A stretch of DNA of 64,000 nt, from assembly GCF_023349125.1 (NCBI RefSeq), contig NZ_JAKIKT010000012.1, positions 1 to 64,000 of the forward strand, in the 5' to 3' direction. The notes below the pieces were generated by a model. The model had not been told where the DNA came from. It searched no databases and saw only the letters and a list, made by a program, of their open reading frames with translations. Origin of the DNA: Shewanella corallii (GTDB lineage: Bacteria; Pseudomonadota; Gammaproteobacteria; Enterobacterales; Shewanellaceae). A program made the translations under genes and the position numbers. This document shows positions 17,856 to 26,794 of the stretch, in pieces; position 1 is the first letter of the stretch, and each line of letters starts with the position of its first letter.

Positions 17856-17882
17856 AAAAAGCCCGCAACTGCGGGCTTTTTT
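17856..17882 (+). terminator. Terminator after pepT
   Basis: Stem AAAAGCCCGCA / TGCGGGCTTTT, almost loopless, followed by a T-run. It lies 130 bases after the pepT stop. The stretch 17724-17855 holds no gene that I can support. Confidence 0.8.
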
Positions 17883-18011
17883 ATTCCACTGACTCCAGCA
17901 TGGGGCTTTACACACAAGGCCTGGCTAAAGTGCATTCCCCACGTCGCTGGCCCCCAGTTTAATACGCAACAAAGTTATCAACCGGACACCCTGGTTTAAC
18001 TACATCCATAT

Positions 18012-18043
18012 GATAATAATTATCAAATGATATTGAGAATGAT
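18012..18043 (+). promoter_or_regulatory. Fur box upstream of TonB receptor
   Basis: GATAATAATTATCA (18012-18025) runs into a second AATGATATTGAGAATGATT unit, giving overlapping matches to the Fur consensus GATAATGATAATCATTATC. It lies 57-88 bases before the receptor start, so iron repression of the receptor and probably the following PepSY gene is expected. Confidence 0.85.
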
Positions 18044-18099
18044 TTTTATTCGATCTAATATGCCGTCAATTTTAACAATTGTGACAATTTCACAGGGAG

Positions 18100-20226
18100 T
18101 TGATGATGCTAGCCAAACTGTTCAACCACAACAAAATATGGGTGGCCCTGCTGTCCACAGGAGTCAGCCTCGGTGTCACAGCTAAAGAGCAGACTGAAGA
18201 GCCTGAGATGGAGATTATTGAGGTCAGTCCCAGGGGCATTATCTCCTACGTCAGCGCTTCTGCAGCCAAAAACAGTGTACCTGTGGTCGAAACACCTGTG
18301 TCAGTATCTGTACTGACTGAAAAACGGATTGAAGATCTCGGGGCTGAAACCATTCAGGATGCTTTGGGGTTTGTGGCTGGCGTCTACAATGGCCCCTTTG
18401 GTGTTGATACCCGGGGGGACTGGGCACAAATCCGTGGTGTAGCTCCCCTGACCTATCAAGACGGTTTACAAACTCTGTTTGGCAATTACAACAACACTCG
18501 CGCCAATCCCTATATGCTGGAGCAGATTGAGATCCTCAAAGGCCCCTCTTCAGTACTATACGGACAAGGCTCCACCGGCGGTATCATAAACCTGGTCACC
18601 AAACGCCCCAAGGCTGAAACTGCTGGCGAACTCTGGGCTCAGGTGGGTAACTATGACCGAGTGCAACTGGCTGGCGATGTAACCGGTGCCATAGATGAAG
18701 ATGCCACTCTGCTTTACCGTCTTACCGGTTTGTACCGGGATTCTGAAACCCAAACCGATTTTGTCAAAGATGACAGTTACTTTATCTCTCCCGCATTGAG
18801 CTGGTACATCACAGATGACACAAGACTGACACTGCTGACCAATTTCCAGAAGAATGAAACCGGTTCCAGTACCCAGTTTTTCCCCCATGCAGGCACTCGC
18901 CTGCCGGCACCCAATGGTCAGATACCGAGCGAACGTTTCGTCAGCGAACCGGGTTATGACCGTTATGACGTCAAGCAATCCTCCATCACGGTACTGCTCG
19001 AACAGCAGTTAACCGATGACCTGGAGTTGAATTGGTCCAGCCGTTACAGCGACAGCGACGCCGAGTATCGCTCCATGTTCGGTTATCCATTTGCTCTGGT
19101 GGAGGACAGGTATATCAATCGCGCTATCTTTATGAGCAATAACAGCGCCGAATCATTCACCTCTGACCTGCAGCTACGTTGGGCTTTTGACACCGGCAGC
19201 TTAAGCCATAACCTGTCATCCGGATTGGACTATCAGCAAGCAACTCTGGATACAGATCGTCTGTTTTTAGTTGGTGCAGGAGGTTTGCTGGACATTTACA
19301 ACCCTGAATACGGCAAAGTACCGACAGCCTTCCCCAGCGATGACGATATCCCCGATAGCCCGTCCAATAAGCAAAGCCAGTTGGGCTTTTATATGCAGGA
19401 CTCCATCACATGGAACCGCTGGATCCTAAGTCTGGCTATGCGCCAGGACTGGGTCAAATCTGAACCCGGCAGCCCAACTCAACAATCTTTGTCCGATGAT
19501 GCAACAACCGGCCGCGCCGGTCTGATGTATGCATTCGATAATGGTCTGTCACCCTATATCAGTTATGCACAATCGTTTGCACCTCAGCTGGATACCGCCA
19601 ATGGCGTGGCACTTGATCCGCTCAAAGGCGATCAGATCGAGTTAGGGATCAAGTATCAACCGGCAGGCACCAGCCACCTTATTACGGCTGCAGTGTATGA
19701 CATCACAGAGAAGAACAAGCCTTATACAGATCCCCTGGGTAATACCAGCCTGACAGGTGAAGTCGAAATCCGCGGCTTTGAACTGGAAGCCCAACTGGAA
19801 TGGAAGCAGATAGATGTATACGCCAGCTATGCCTACACAGACACAGAAAAGGTCAAAGACACCTTCGGTGCTCAGGGTGGCCGATTGGAAGCCATGCCCG
19901 ATAATATGCTCTCAGTCTGGGCCACCTGGCGCCCGGCAGATCTGCTACCCGGATTCAAGGTTGGTGCGGGTTACCGCTTTGTCGGCGAGACCTCTGACGG
20001 CAGCGCCGAAATGGTACTGAATGGCGTACAGGTAAACACTCCACTGACCACAGAAAGTTATGACCTGTATGACTTTATGATTGGCTATGAAATTGGGGCA
20101 TTTGATTTGAGTCTGAATGTGGACAATCTGGAAGATGAAACTGTGATTACCAGCTGTTTGTTCCGCGGCGACTGCTTTTATGGTCAACGTCGTACTATCA
20201 CCGGCAATGTGAAATATCGCTTTTGA
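18100..20226 (+). CDS. TonB-dependent siderophore receptor
   Basis: 708-residue outer-membrane receptor with a signal peptide (to about residue 29), a TonB-box-like EIIEVSP, a plug domain (about 60-165, PVSVSVLTEKRIEDLG ... GPSSVLYGQGSTGGIINLVTK) and a 22-strand barrel ending in F (GNVKYRF). The plug belongs to the ferric-siderophore receptor (FhuA/FpvA-like) group. The ligand cannot be assigned and no siderophore synthesis gene is near. The Fur box and the following PepSY membrane gene support a ferric-siderophore uptake and reduction role. Confidence 0.94.
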   Translation: MMMLAKLFNHNKIWVALLSTGVSLGVTAKEQTEEPEMEIIEVSPRGIISYVSASAAKNSVPVVETPVSVSVLTEKRIEDLGAETIQDALGFVAGVYNGPFGVDTRGDWAQIRGVAPLTYQDGLQTLFGNYNNTRANPYMLEQIEILKGPSSVLYGQGSTGGIINLVTKRPKAETAGELWAQVGNYDRVQLAGDVTGAIDEDATLLYRLTGLYRDSETQTDFVKDDSYFISPALSWYITDDTRLTLLTNFQKNETGSSTQFFPHAGTRLPAPNGQIPSERFVSEPGYDRYDVKQSSITVLLEQQLTDDLELNWSSRYSDSDAEYRSMFGYPFALVEDRYINRAIFMSNNSAESFTSDLQLRWAFDTGSLSHNLSSGLDYQQATLDTDRLFLVGAGGLLDIYNPEYGKVPTAFPSDDDIPDSPSNKQSQLGFYMQDSITWNRWILSLAMRQDWVKSEPGSPTQQSLSDDATTGRAGLMYAFDNGLSPYISYAQSFAPQLDTANGVALDPLKGDQIELGIKYQPAGTSHLITAAVYDITEKNKPYTDPLGNTSLTGEVEIRGFELEAQLEWKQIDVYASYAYTDTEKVKDTFGAQGGRLEAMPDNMLSVWATWRPADLLPGFKVGAGYRFVGETSDGSAEMVLNGVQVNTPLTTESYDLYDFMIGYEIGAFDLSLNVDNLEDETVITSCLFRGDCFYGQRRTITGNVKYRF

Positions 20227-20301
20227 TGAGACTACGCCAGTGACAGGTCGATAACTACCGGCCTTTATCGCGTCTGTAAACCTCTTAGCGGAAGAACAAT
20301 C

Positions 20302-21423
20302 ATGTCCAGACTCTGGTTTAAGTGGCACAAATTGCTGGCCTTACTGGCTTTTTTGCCCATTATTTTAATTGCCGTCAGCGGCAGTATTCTGGTGTTCAAA
20401 CACCAACTCGACAGTCTGTTGATGCCAGATAAGGTCAGCATCAGTGAAACCGGCCAGCGGCTTAATATCGATACTCTGCTGCTGCAGATGAAAACTCAGC
20501 TGCCGGAGTACGAAGTCGGGACCTGGGAGCTATTTCAGGATGGTGAAACCGCGGACAGGGTTTACCTGATCAAGCGTGGCAGCTTTGATTGGTTCAAAGT
20601 ATTTCTCAATCCCTATACGGGTGAAGCACTGAGCCAGCCGGTACCACTGCATCACTACCTGACAGACTGGTTGCTGGAACTGCACCATAATCTGTTGTTG
20701 GATACCTCAGGTCTGATCATAGGCCTGCTCTCCTCACTCATTATGCTGTATCTGGCGATAAGCGGACTGGTGATGCACCGCAAATTCTGGCGCCAGCTTT
20801 TTGCCCTCAAACTGAGTAAAGATAAACGTAAACAGTACTCCTCAATACACAAGTTGGCAGGCGTATGGTCCGCTCCGGTGCTCTTGATATTGAGCTTTAC
20901 CGGTGGTTACTGGAATGTACTGCATCTGCTCCATGAAAGTGAGGAACACAGCGCCTCACCTTATGTGTTGCAGCAACCTCTGTACAATCAAAAACTGTCC
21001 ATCAATACGCTGATGCAACAGGCCAGCGATACCATAAAAGGCTTCGAGCCTACCTATCTGGTACTCGCCTACGAACCCGGTGTGCCACTTATGATTTACG
21101 GGCGGATTCAGATCAATAATCCCTTTTACAGTGACTATGCGAATATGGTGAGTTTTACCCCGGATAGTGGTGAGCTTCAGACCCATTGGGATGTGCGGGA
21201 AAGGGCCTGGTACTTTGTGCTGGATGACAGCTTCAGAGCGTTGCACTTTGGCACCTTCGCCGGTCTGGCCAGTAAACTGGTCTGGTGTTTACTGGGTGCT
21301 ATGCCCCTGGTGTTGGGCTTTACCGGCCTCTACCTGTGGTGGCGTAAACGAAAATCCCCCTCCAAAGCGTTCAACACAAATCCAGCTGATAAAATAAATG
21401 TACTCAGCAGGCATACCCAGTAA
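20302..21423 (+). CDS. PepSY-associated transmembrane protein, probable iron-uptake partner
   Basis: 373 residues with four membrane segments (about 8-33, 140-160, 190-212, 328-350) and large periplasmic PepSY-type regions. The first segment carries WHKLLALLAFLPIILIAVSGS and the second WLLELHHNLLL with conserved histidines, features of the PepSY_TM family. Members often accompany siderophore receptors and are proposed inner-membrane ferric-siderophore reductases. The gene follows the Fur-controlled receptor by 75 bases, so joint iron regulation is likely. Biochemical function is inferred from family and context. Confidence 0.85.
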   Translation: MSRLWFKWHKLLALLAFLPIILIAVSGSILVFKHQLDSLLMPDKVSISETGQRLNIDTLLLQMKTQLPEYEVGTWELFQDGETADRVYLIKRGSFDWFKVFLNPYTGEALSQPVPLHHYLTDWLLELHHNLLLDTSGLIIGLLSSLIMLYLAISGLVMHRKFWRQLFALKLSKDKRKQYSSIHKLAGVWSAPVLLILSFTGGYWNVLHLLHESEEHSASPYVLQQPLYNQKLSINTLMQQASDTIKGFEPTYLVLAYEPGVPLMIYGRIQINNPFYSDYANMVSFTPDSGELQTHWDVRERAWYFVLDDSFRALHFGTFAGLASKLVWCLLGAMPLVLGFTGLYLWWRKRKSPSKAFNTNPADKINVLSRHTQ

Positions 21424-21426
21424 AAA

Positions 21427-21455
21427 GACTCGAGCCAACCCTTTTGGCTCGAGTC
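21427..21455 (-). terminator. Terminator of the aminotransferase gene
   Basis: Perfect 12-bp arms (GACTCGAGCCAA / TTGGCTCGAGTC) with a 5-base loop. Read on the minus strand it is followed by TTTTTA, so it ends the leftward aminotransferase transcript. It may also stop the rightward PepSY transcript. Confidence 0.8.
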
Positions 21456-21467
21456 TACTGTGACAGC

Positions 21468-22598
21468 TTAATTCAATACATCTTCCAGCGCCCGCAGGCA
21501 CAGAGCGATGTTTTCGCGGCGGGCACCAAAGCCCATCAGGCCGATACGCCAGGCTTTACCGGCAAGGGCACCAAGTCCAGCACCAATCTCAAGGTTATAC
21601 TGCTCAAGCAGTTGCTTACGCACTGCACCGTCATCCACACCATTCGGAATATAGACAGCGTTCAGCTGAGGCAGGCGACTCGCTTCTTCCACAACAAATT
21701 CCAGTCCCAGCTTTTCCAGCCCGGCTTTCAGCAGTTCATGCATTTCACTGTGTCTGGCCCAGGCATTTTCCAGCCCTTCATTGGCGAGCAACCGCAGGGA
21801 CTCATGCAGGGCATAAAGCGCATTCACCGGCGCGGTATGGTGATAGCTGCGTTTGCCATCACCATTCCAATACCCCATCACCAGAGTCTGATCCAAAAAC
21901 CAGCTCTGTACCGGCGTCTTGCGGGCCTTAATCTTCTCTACCGCCGCAGGCGAGAACGACACTGGCGACAAGCCGGGTACGCAGGACAGACACTTCTGGG
22001 AACCGGAATAGATAGCATCAATACCCCACTCATCGACTCTCAGCTCAACGCCCCCCAGAGAGGTTACTGCATCCACTATGGTCAGGCAGTTATGAGCCCT
22101 GGCCAGCGCACACAGACCTTTAGCGTCAGACAGTGCACCGGTTGAGGTTTCGGCATGCACAAAAGCGAGGAATTTTGCATCCGGGTTAGCATGCAGCGCC
22201 ACCTCAACTTCGGCCAGATCGACAGGCTCACCCCACTCATTATCCACCATCGCCACTTCGCCACCGCAACGCTCGACGTTCTGGCGCATACGCTCACCAA
22301 ACACACCATTACGGCATACCACTACCTTGTCACCCGGCTCCACCAGATTAACAAAGCAAGTTTCCATACCGGCGCTGCCGGGAGCAGACACGGCAACTGT
22401 GACTTCATTTTCAGTTTGGAAGGCATATTGGATCAGCGCTTTCAGCTCATCCATCATGCCAACAAACAGAGGATCCAAGTGACCAACAGTGGGTTTCGAC
22501 TGCGCCGCCAGCACTTCAGGATACACATCGGAAGGACCCGGCCCCATTAAGATACGGCGGGGAGGATTAAATGGCGGAAACTTGGGTGCAGCAATCAT
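21468..22598 (-). CDS. Class V aminotransferase (serine/alanine-glyoxylate type)
   Basis: Fold-type I PLP enzyme of 376 residues from the chosen start. The PLP lysine is in SGSQKCLS, with FVHAETSTGAL and VDAVTSLGGVEL forming the cofactor pocket. The N-terminal RRILMGPGPSDVYPEVL is typical of alanine/serine-glyoxylate and PucG-like aminotransferases. Likely reaction: amino transfer to glyoxylate giving glycine. I chose the ATG at 22598 because AAGGAGA lies 6 bases upstream; a start nine codons earlier would put that site inside the coding region. It is a single gene with a palindrome about 135 bases upstream. Confidence 0.88.
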   Translation of the reverse strand: MIAAPKFPPFNPPRRILMGPGPSDVYPEVLAAQSKPTVGHLDPLFVGMMDELKALIQYAFQTENEVTVAVSAPGSAGMETCFVNLVEPGDKVVVCRNGVFGERMRQNVERCGGEVAMVDNEWGEPVDLAEVEVALHANPDAKFLAFVHAETSTGALSDAKGLCALARAHNCLTIVDAVTSLGGVELRVDEWGIDAIYSGSQKCLSCVPGLSPVSFSPAAVEKIKARKTPVQSWFLDQTLVMGYWNGDGKRSYHHTAPVNALYALHESLRLLANEGLENAWARHSEMHELLKAGLEKLGLEFVVEEASRLPQLNAVYIPNGVDDGAVRKQLLEQYNLEIGAGLGALAGKAWRIGLMGFGARRENIALCLRALEDVLN

Positions 22599-22733
22599 GT
22601 CGATCTCCTTGAACCTGGCAGACATCTGCCGAATTTAGAGTTATCACTCAAGGTGTTAAGTTAACACATTCACACAGACTGTCAGCCCCTGCTTTAGGCT
22701 AACTTTTAACCCTCAAAAAGTTTGGTACGCAAG

Positions 22734-22747
22734 CTTGTATATACAAG
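22734..22747. promoter_or_regulatory. Palindrome upstream of aminotransferase
   Basis: CTTGTATATACAAG is a perfect 14-bp palindrome 136 bases before the aminotransferase start on the minus strand. The TTGT-N4-ACAA shape resembles GntR-family operators. The regulator is not encoded here. Confidence 0.4.
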
Positions 22748-22904
22748 GTAAAACCCACCGATTTCTTAAAGCCCAAACATACGCAGAGTGAAATCTCTTA
22801 TTACTTGTGCTCACTCTTATCAATGAAGGTCACGACTAACTCACTCAGGAGAGCCGATTCTCTTTTCAGTCAGTCTTTTCTTTATGTCCCGCAGTGAGAG
22901 ATTT

Positions 22905-23095
22905 TTCTTCAAGACAAGGCCAGAGGTTGCGACGTGTAGTAGCGCTACACGAGCAGCCGATAACGCATTGATGAATCTCTGCCGCCCCAACAACCAAATC
23001 ATCAACGTCGTGAGGAATTTGCATTCAGAACCAGGCGCAAGAAATCGACGTTTAGCAGCGCTAAATGAGATTTCAGCAACGCAGTTATGGATGCA
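22905..23095. repeat. Probable dispersed repeat with two related stem-loops
   Basis: Two related halves lie in a non-coding gap. One has the hairpin GTGTAGTAGCGCTACAC (22934-22950) and the other TTTAGCAGCGCTAAA (23051-23065). Both sit after a CGACG-type sequence and before a similar run containing AACGCA. An open frame runs through it on the minus strand (22841-23104), but it looks like a by-product of the repeat. I take it for a small non-autonomous repeat. The rest of 22599-23108 shows no gene. Confidence 0.5.
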
Positions 23096-23108
23096 AATAA
23101 CCACGACC

Positions 23109-24656
23109 CTAAGTTAAAAACAGCTTGTAGGCGGGGCTTGTTGTTTCTTCCTGATATACAAACCCCAACTCATTCAAAAACCGTTGAAACTTAAGCCCAT
23201 CCTGCTCGGGGATCTCAAAGCCCACCAGTACCCGGCCAAAGGCCGCGCCATGGTTCCGATAATGGAACAGACTGATATTCCACTTGTTCCTGAACGTAGA
23301 CAGGAACTTAAGCAGTGCGCCCGGATGCTCAGGAAACTCGAAGCTGAACAGGCGTTCCTGCAATGATTCAGGCGGGCGGCCGCCCACCATATAGCGCACA
23401 TGCAATTTGGCGGTTTCATCGTCGGACAAGTCCTGCACGCCAAAACCCAATTCAGTCAGACTGGCGACTATCTGTTCCAGCTCCTGCTGACCGCCGCTTA
23501 AGCGAATACCGGCAAATACCACTGCGCCGTCCCGGCCGCTGAACCTGTAATTAAATTCGGTAATGGCACGGTTACCCAGCTGCTCACAAAAACGCAGGAA
23601 ACTACCCGGTTGCTCAGGTACCTTGACCGCCAGTACGGCTTCTTTCTGCTCGCCCAGCTCACAGCGCTCGGAGACATATCTCAGACTGTGGAAATTTACA
23701 TTGGCGCCGCTGAGAATGGCCGCCACTTTTGATGGCTGTTCTTGCGACTGAATCTGGGCGTGTTTCTTCAGTCCCGCCAGCGCAAGCGCCCCCGCGGGCT
23801 CGGCAATGGCACGTGTATCTTCAAAGATATCTTTCACCGCCGCGCAGATCTCATCAGAGCTGACAGTGACCACCTCATCCACAAACGCCTGCGCCAGGCG
23901 GAAGGTTTCTTCACCGATACGCTTTACCGCCACACCGTCGGCAAACAGGCCGACCTGAGGCAAGGTGACAGGTTCTCCAGCCTCCATCGCAGCTTTCAGG
24001 CAGGCTGCATCTTCCGGCTCAACGGCAATCACCTTCACTTCCGGCATCACAGCTTTGTAGTAAGCGGCAATCCCCGCCACCAGTCCGCCGCCACCAACCG
24101 GCACATACACAGCCTGCAGATCCTGCTGCTGTTGCAGCATCTCCTGAGCAACTGTGCCCTGCCCGGCAATCACGGCTTCATCATCAAATGGCGCGATATA
24201 AACCCGCCCATCTTGCTCGGCCAGAGACCTGGCGTGATCATTGGCCATATCGAATGACTGACCATGAAGCACCACAGTGCCGCCACGACGGCGCACCGCA
24301 TCCACCTTTATATCCGGCGTCGTCGTCGGCATCACAATCACCGCCGAGATGCCACGGCTGGAAGCTGACAAAGCCACCCCCTGAGCATGGTTGCCCGCTG
24401 AGGCGCATACCACGCCCCGCTGACATTCAGACTCACTGAGCGCCGCAATGCGGTTGTAAGCGCCCCTGAGCTTAAAGGAGTGCACCGGCTGCATATCTTC
24501 CCGCTTGAGAAACACCTGACAGCCCAGTCGCGCCGACAGCTTATCCATGGCAGAGAGCGGCGTGACTTTGGCGATGTCATACACCCGCGCCCGCAAGATC
24601 CGCTGGAGATAATAGTTGGCAAGATTCAAATGAGACTCCTTGGCCAGCGCCAGCAT
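23109..24656 (-). CDS. ilvA: Threonine ammonia-lyase, biosynthetic
   Basis: 515 residues, like E. coli IlvA (514). The PLP-binding domain (about 1-330) carries the Schiff-base lysine in SFKLRGAYN, the glycine loop VGGGGLVAGIAAY and SAGNHAQGVALSA. The C-terminal half (about 335-510) holds two ACT-like regulatory repeats for isoleucine inhibition. It converts threonine to 2-oxobutanoate, the first step to isoleucine. It is last in ilvLGMDA; its ATG overlaps the ilvD stop by one base (TAATG), indicating translational coupling. Confidence 0.97.
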   Translation of the reverse strand: MLALAKESHLNLANYYLQRILRARVYDIAKVTPLSAMDKLSARLGCQVFLKREDMQPVHSFKLRGAYNRIAALSESECQRGVVCASAGNHAQGVALSASSRGISAVIVMPTTTPDIKVDAVRRRGGTVVLHGQSFDMANDHARSLAEQDGRVYIAPFDDEAVIAGQGTVAQEMLQQQQDLQAVYVPVGGGGLVAGIAAYYKAVMPEVKVIAVEPEDAACLKAAMEAGEPVTLPQVGLFADGVAVKRIGEETFRLAQAFVDEVVTVSSDEICAAVKDIFEDTRAIAEPAGALALAGLKKHAQIQSQEQPSKVAAILSGANVNFHSLRYVSERCELGEQKEAVLAVKVPEQPGSFLRFCEQLGNRAITEFNYRFSGRDGAVVFAGIRLSGGQQELEQIVASLTELGFGVQDLSDDETAKLHVRYMVGGRPPESLQERLFSFEFPEHPGALLKFLSTFRNKWNISLFHYRNHGAAFGRVLVGFEIPEQDGLKFQRFLNELGFVYQEETTSPAYKLFLT

Positions 24657-26515
24657 TAGCCTTCCTCCAGCTTTTTGACATCTCTCACCGCGCCCTTGTC
24701 AGCACTGGTCGCCAACATGGCATAAGCCTTCAGTGCCAAAGACACTGGACGGACCCGGGCCAGCGGTTTCCAGGCCAGCGGGCCTTTGGCTTCCATTGCT
24801 TCACGGCGACTGGCCAGCTCAGCCTCGCTGACCTCCAGTGTGATACCCCGGCTGGGGATATCAATGGCAATGGGATCGCCGTTTTCAATCAGGGCAATGG
24901 TGCCGCCGGATGCGGCTTCAGGTGAAACATGACCAATGGACAAACCTGAGGTACCACCGGAGAAACGACCGTCAGTGATCAACGCACACTGGGTGCCAAG
25001 ACCTTTGGATTTGAGGTAGCTGGTGGGGTACAGCATCTCCTGCATTCCCGGGCCACCTTTGGGGCCTTCGTAGCGGATCACCACCACGTCACCGGCAACC
25101 ACTTCGCCGCCAAGAATGCCAGCCACCGCATCATCCTGACTCTCATAAACCCGGGCTGTACCGCGGAACGTCAGGTTGGACTCATCCACCCCGGCGGTTT
25201 TCACTATGCAGCCGTTCTCGGCGATATTGCCCGACAACACGGCAAGGCCACCATCCTGACTGAAAGCAAATTCACGACTGCGGATACAGCCTTCGCGGCG
25301 ATCCACATCCAAAGTGTCCCAACGGCAATCCTGACTGAAAGCCTGAGTAGTCGGAATGCCGGCAGGGCCTGCACGATACATCTCCTGCACTGACTTATCC
25401 TGAGAAACGGCCACATCAAAACGGGACAGCAGCTGGCTCAGATCACCATCGTCCAGCGCCACATGACCTACATCGGCATGCAACAGCCCAGCCCGGTTAA
25501 GCTCCCCCAGAATCCCCATCACACCACCAGCTCTATGCACATCTTCCATATGGTATTTAGGGGTGGCGGGCGCCACCTTGCACAGATGCGGCACCTTACG
25601 GGACAGGCGATCGATATCATCCATGGTGAAGTCCACTTCCGCTTCCTGAGCTGCCGCCAGCAGGTGCAACACGGTATTGGAGGAACCACCCATGGCGATA
25701 TCCAGCGTCATGGCATTTTCAAAGGCGCGGAAGTTGGCGATATTGCGGGGCAGCACCGACTCATCATCCTGTTGGTAGTACCGCGTCGCCAACGCCATTA
25801 CCCTGCGCCCGGCTTCCAGGAACAGCTCGCGACGGTCGGCATGGGTCGCCAGCAGGGAACCATTGCCCGGCAGCGACAGGCCCAGAGCCTCGGTCAGACA
25901 GTTCATTGAATTGGCAGTAAACATGCCGGAGCAGCTGCCACAGGTCGGGCAGGCACTGCGCTCAATTTTTTCCGAGTCTTCATCACTGATGCGATCGTCA
26001 GCAGCCGCGACCATGGCATCCACCAGATCCAGTTTGATCAACTTGTCAGACAGCTTGGTTTTACCCGCTTCCATAGGGCCGCCGGATACAAATACCACTG
26101 GGATATTCAGTCGCAGCGCCGCCATCAGCATGCCGGGTGTGATCTTGTCGCAATTGGAGATACATACCAGCGCATCGGCGCAGTGGGCATTGACCATATA
26201 CTCCACGCTGTCCGCGATCAGTTCACGGGAGGGCAAGGAATACAGCATGCCGCTGTGACCCATGGCGATACCATCATCCACTGCTATGGTGTTGAACTCT
26301 TTAGCAATACCACCGGCCTCTTCGATAGCGCCAGCCACCAGCGACCCCATATCTTTAAGGTGCACATGGCCGGGAACAAATTGGGTAAAGGAGTTGGCAA
26401 TGGCAATAATGGGCTTGCCGAAATCTGAATCCTTCACCCCGGTGGCTCGCCACAATGCGCGGGCTCCGGCCATGTTACGTCCCTGGGTGCTGGTTGCTGA
26501 TCTTAACTTTGGCAT
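24656..26515 (-). CDS. ilvD: Dihydroxy-acid dehydratase
   Basis: 619 residues, near the E. coli IlvD length (616). The cysteines for the iron-sulfur cluster are visible in CISNCDKITPG and CPTCGSCSGMFTANSMNC. Other family motifs are PKLRSATSTQGRNMAGARALWRA in part (start region), SGGPMEAGK and GRFSGGTSGLSIGHVSPEAA. It dehydrates dihydroxy-isovalerate and dihydroxy-methylvalerate in valine and isoleucine synthesis. It lies between ilvM and ilvA in one operon. Confidence 0.97.
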   Translation of the reverse strand: MPKLRSATSTQGRNMAGARALWRATGVKDSDFGKPIIAIANSFTQFVPGHVHLKDMGSLVAGAIEEAGGIAKEFNTIAVDDGIAMGHSGMLYSLPSRELIADSVEYMVNAHCADALVCISNCDKITPGMLMAALRLNIPVVFVSGGPMEAGKTKLSDKLIKLDLVDAMVAAADDRISDEDSEKIERSACPTCGSCSGMFTANSMNCLTEALGLSLPGNGSLLATHADRRELFLEAGRRVMALATRYYQQDDESVLPRNIANFRAFENAMTLDIAMGGSSNTVLHLLAAAQEAEVDFTMDDIDRLSRKVPHLCKVAPATPKYHMEDVHRAGGVMGILGELNRAGLLHADVGHVALDDGDLSQLLSRFDVAVSQDKSVQEMYRAGPAGIPTTQAFSQDCRWDTLDVDRREGCIRSREFAFSQDGGLAVLSGNIAENGCIVKTAGVDESNLTFRGTARVYESQDDAVAGILGGEVVAGDVVVIRYEGPKGGPGMQEMLYPTSYLKSKGLGTQCALITDGRFSGGTSGLSIGHVSPEAASGGTIALIENGDPIAIDIPSRGITLEVSEAELASRREAMEAKGPLAWKPLARVRPVSLALKAYAMLATSADKGAVRDVKKLEEG

Positions 26516-26542
26516 CTGGTTTCCTTCCTACTGCAATAATTC

Positions 26543-26794
26543 TTATCGAGCTGCCTGTCTGGCGGCTTCCTGCGCTTTGACGACACACAGGTTAACATCT
26601 ACCAGCTTGGTCAGCTGGTTACTGAGCAGTTCTATCGCCCGCTCCGCTTCAACTGTGATGGCAAGCAAGGTATTCTCTCCCTGCTCACGCATCTGCATAT
26701 TGGTCACTCTGAATCCTCTGTGACGTGTTACCCTCAGTACACGCTCCAACACCTCAGGCCTGCGGCTCACTTCCAACTCCAGCGAATGCATCAT
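26543..26794 (-). CDS. ilvM: Acetolactate synthase II small subunit
   Basis: 83-residue single-ACT-domain regulatory subunit with the characteristic VLERVLRVTRHRGFRVTNMQM and a C-terminal NQLTKLVDVNLC. Start set at the ATG at 26794, 7 bases after GGAGG, overlapping the ilvG stop by one base (TGATG). GTG at 26797 is possible but too close to the ribosome site. It pairs with IlvG. The small size and single ACT unit mark the isozyme II type rather than IlvH or IlvN. Confidence 0.93.
   Translation of the reverse strand: MMHSLELEVSRRPEVLERVLRVTRHRGFRVTNMQMREQGENTLLAITVEAERAIELLSNQLTKLVDVNLCVVKAQEAARQAAR

Noticed and set aside
22841..23104. 87-codon minus-strand open frame in the gap before ilvA
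   Set aside because: It runs through paired stem-loop repeats, lacks a good ribosome site and looks like a by-product of a repeat element.
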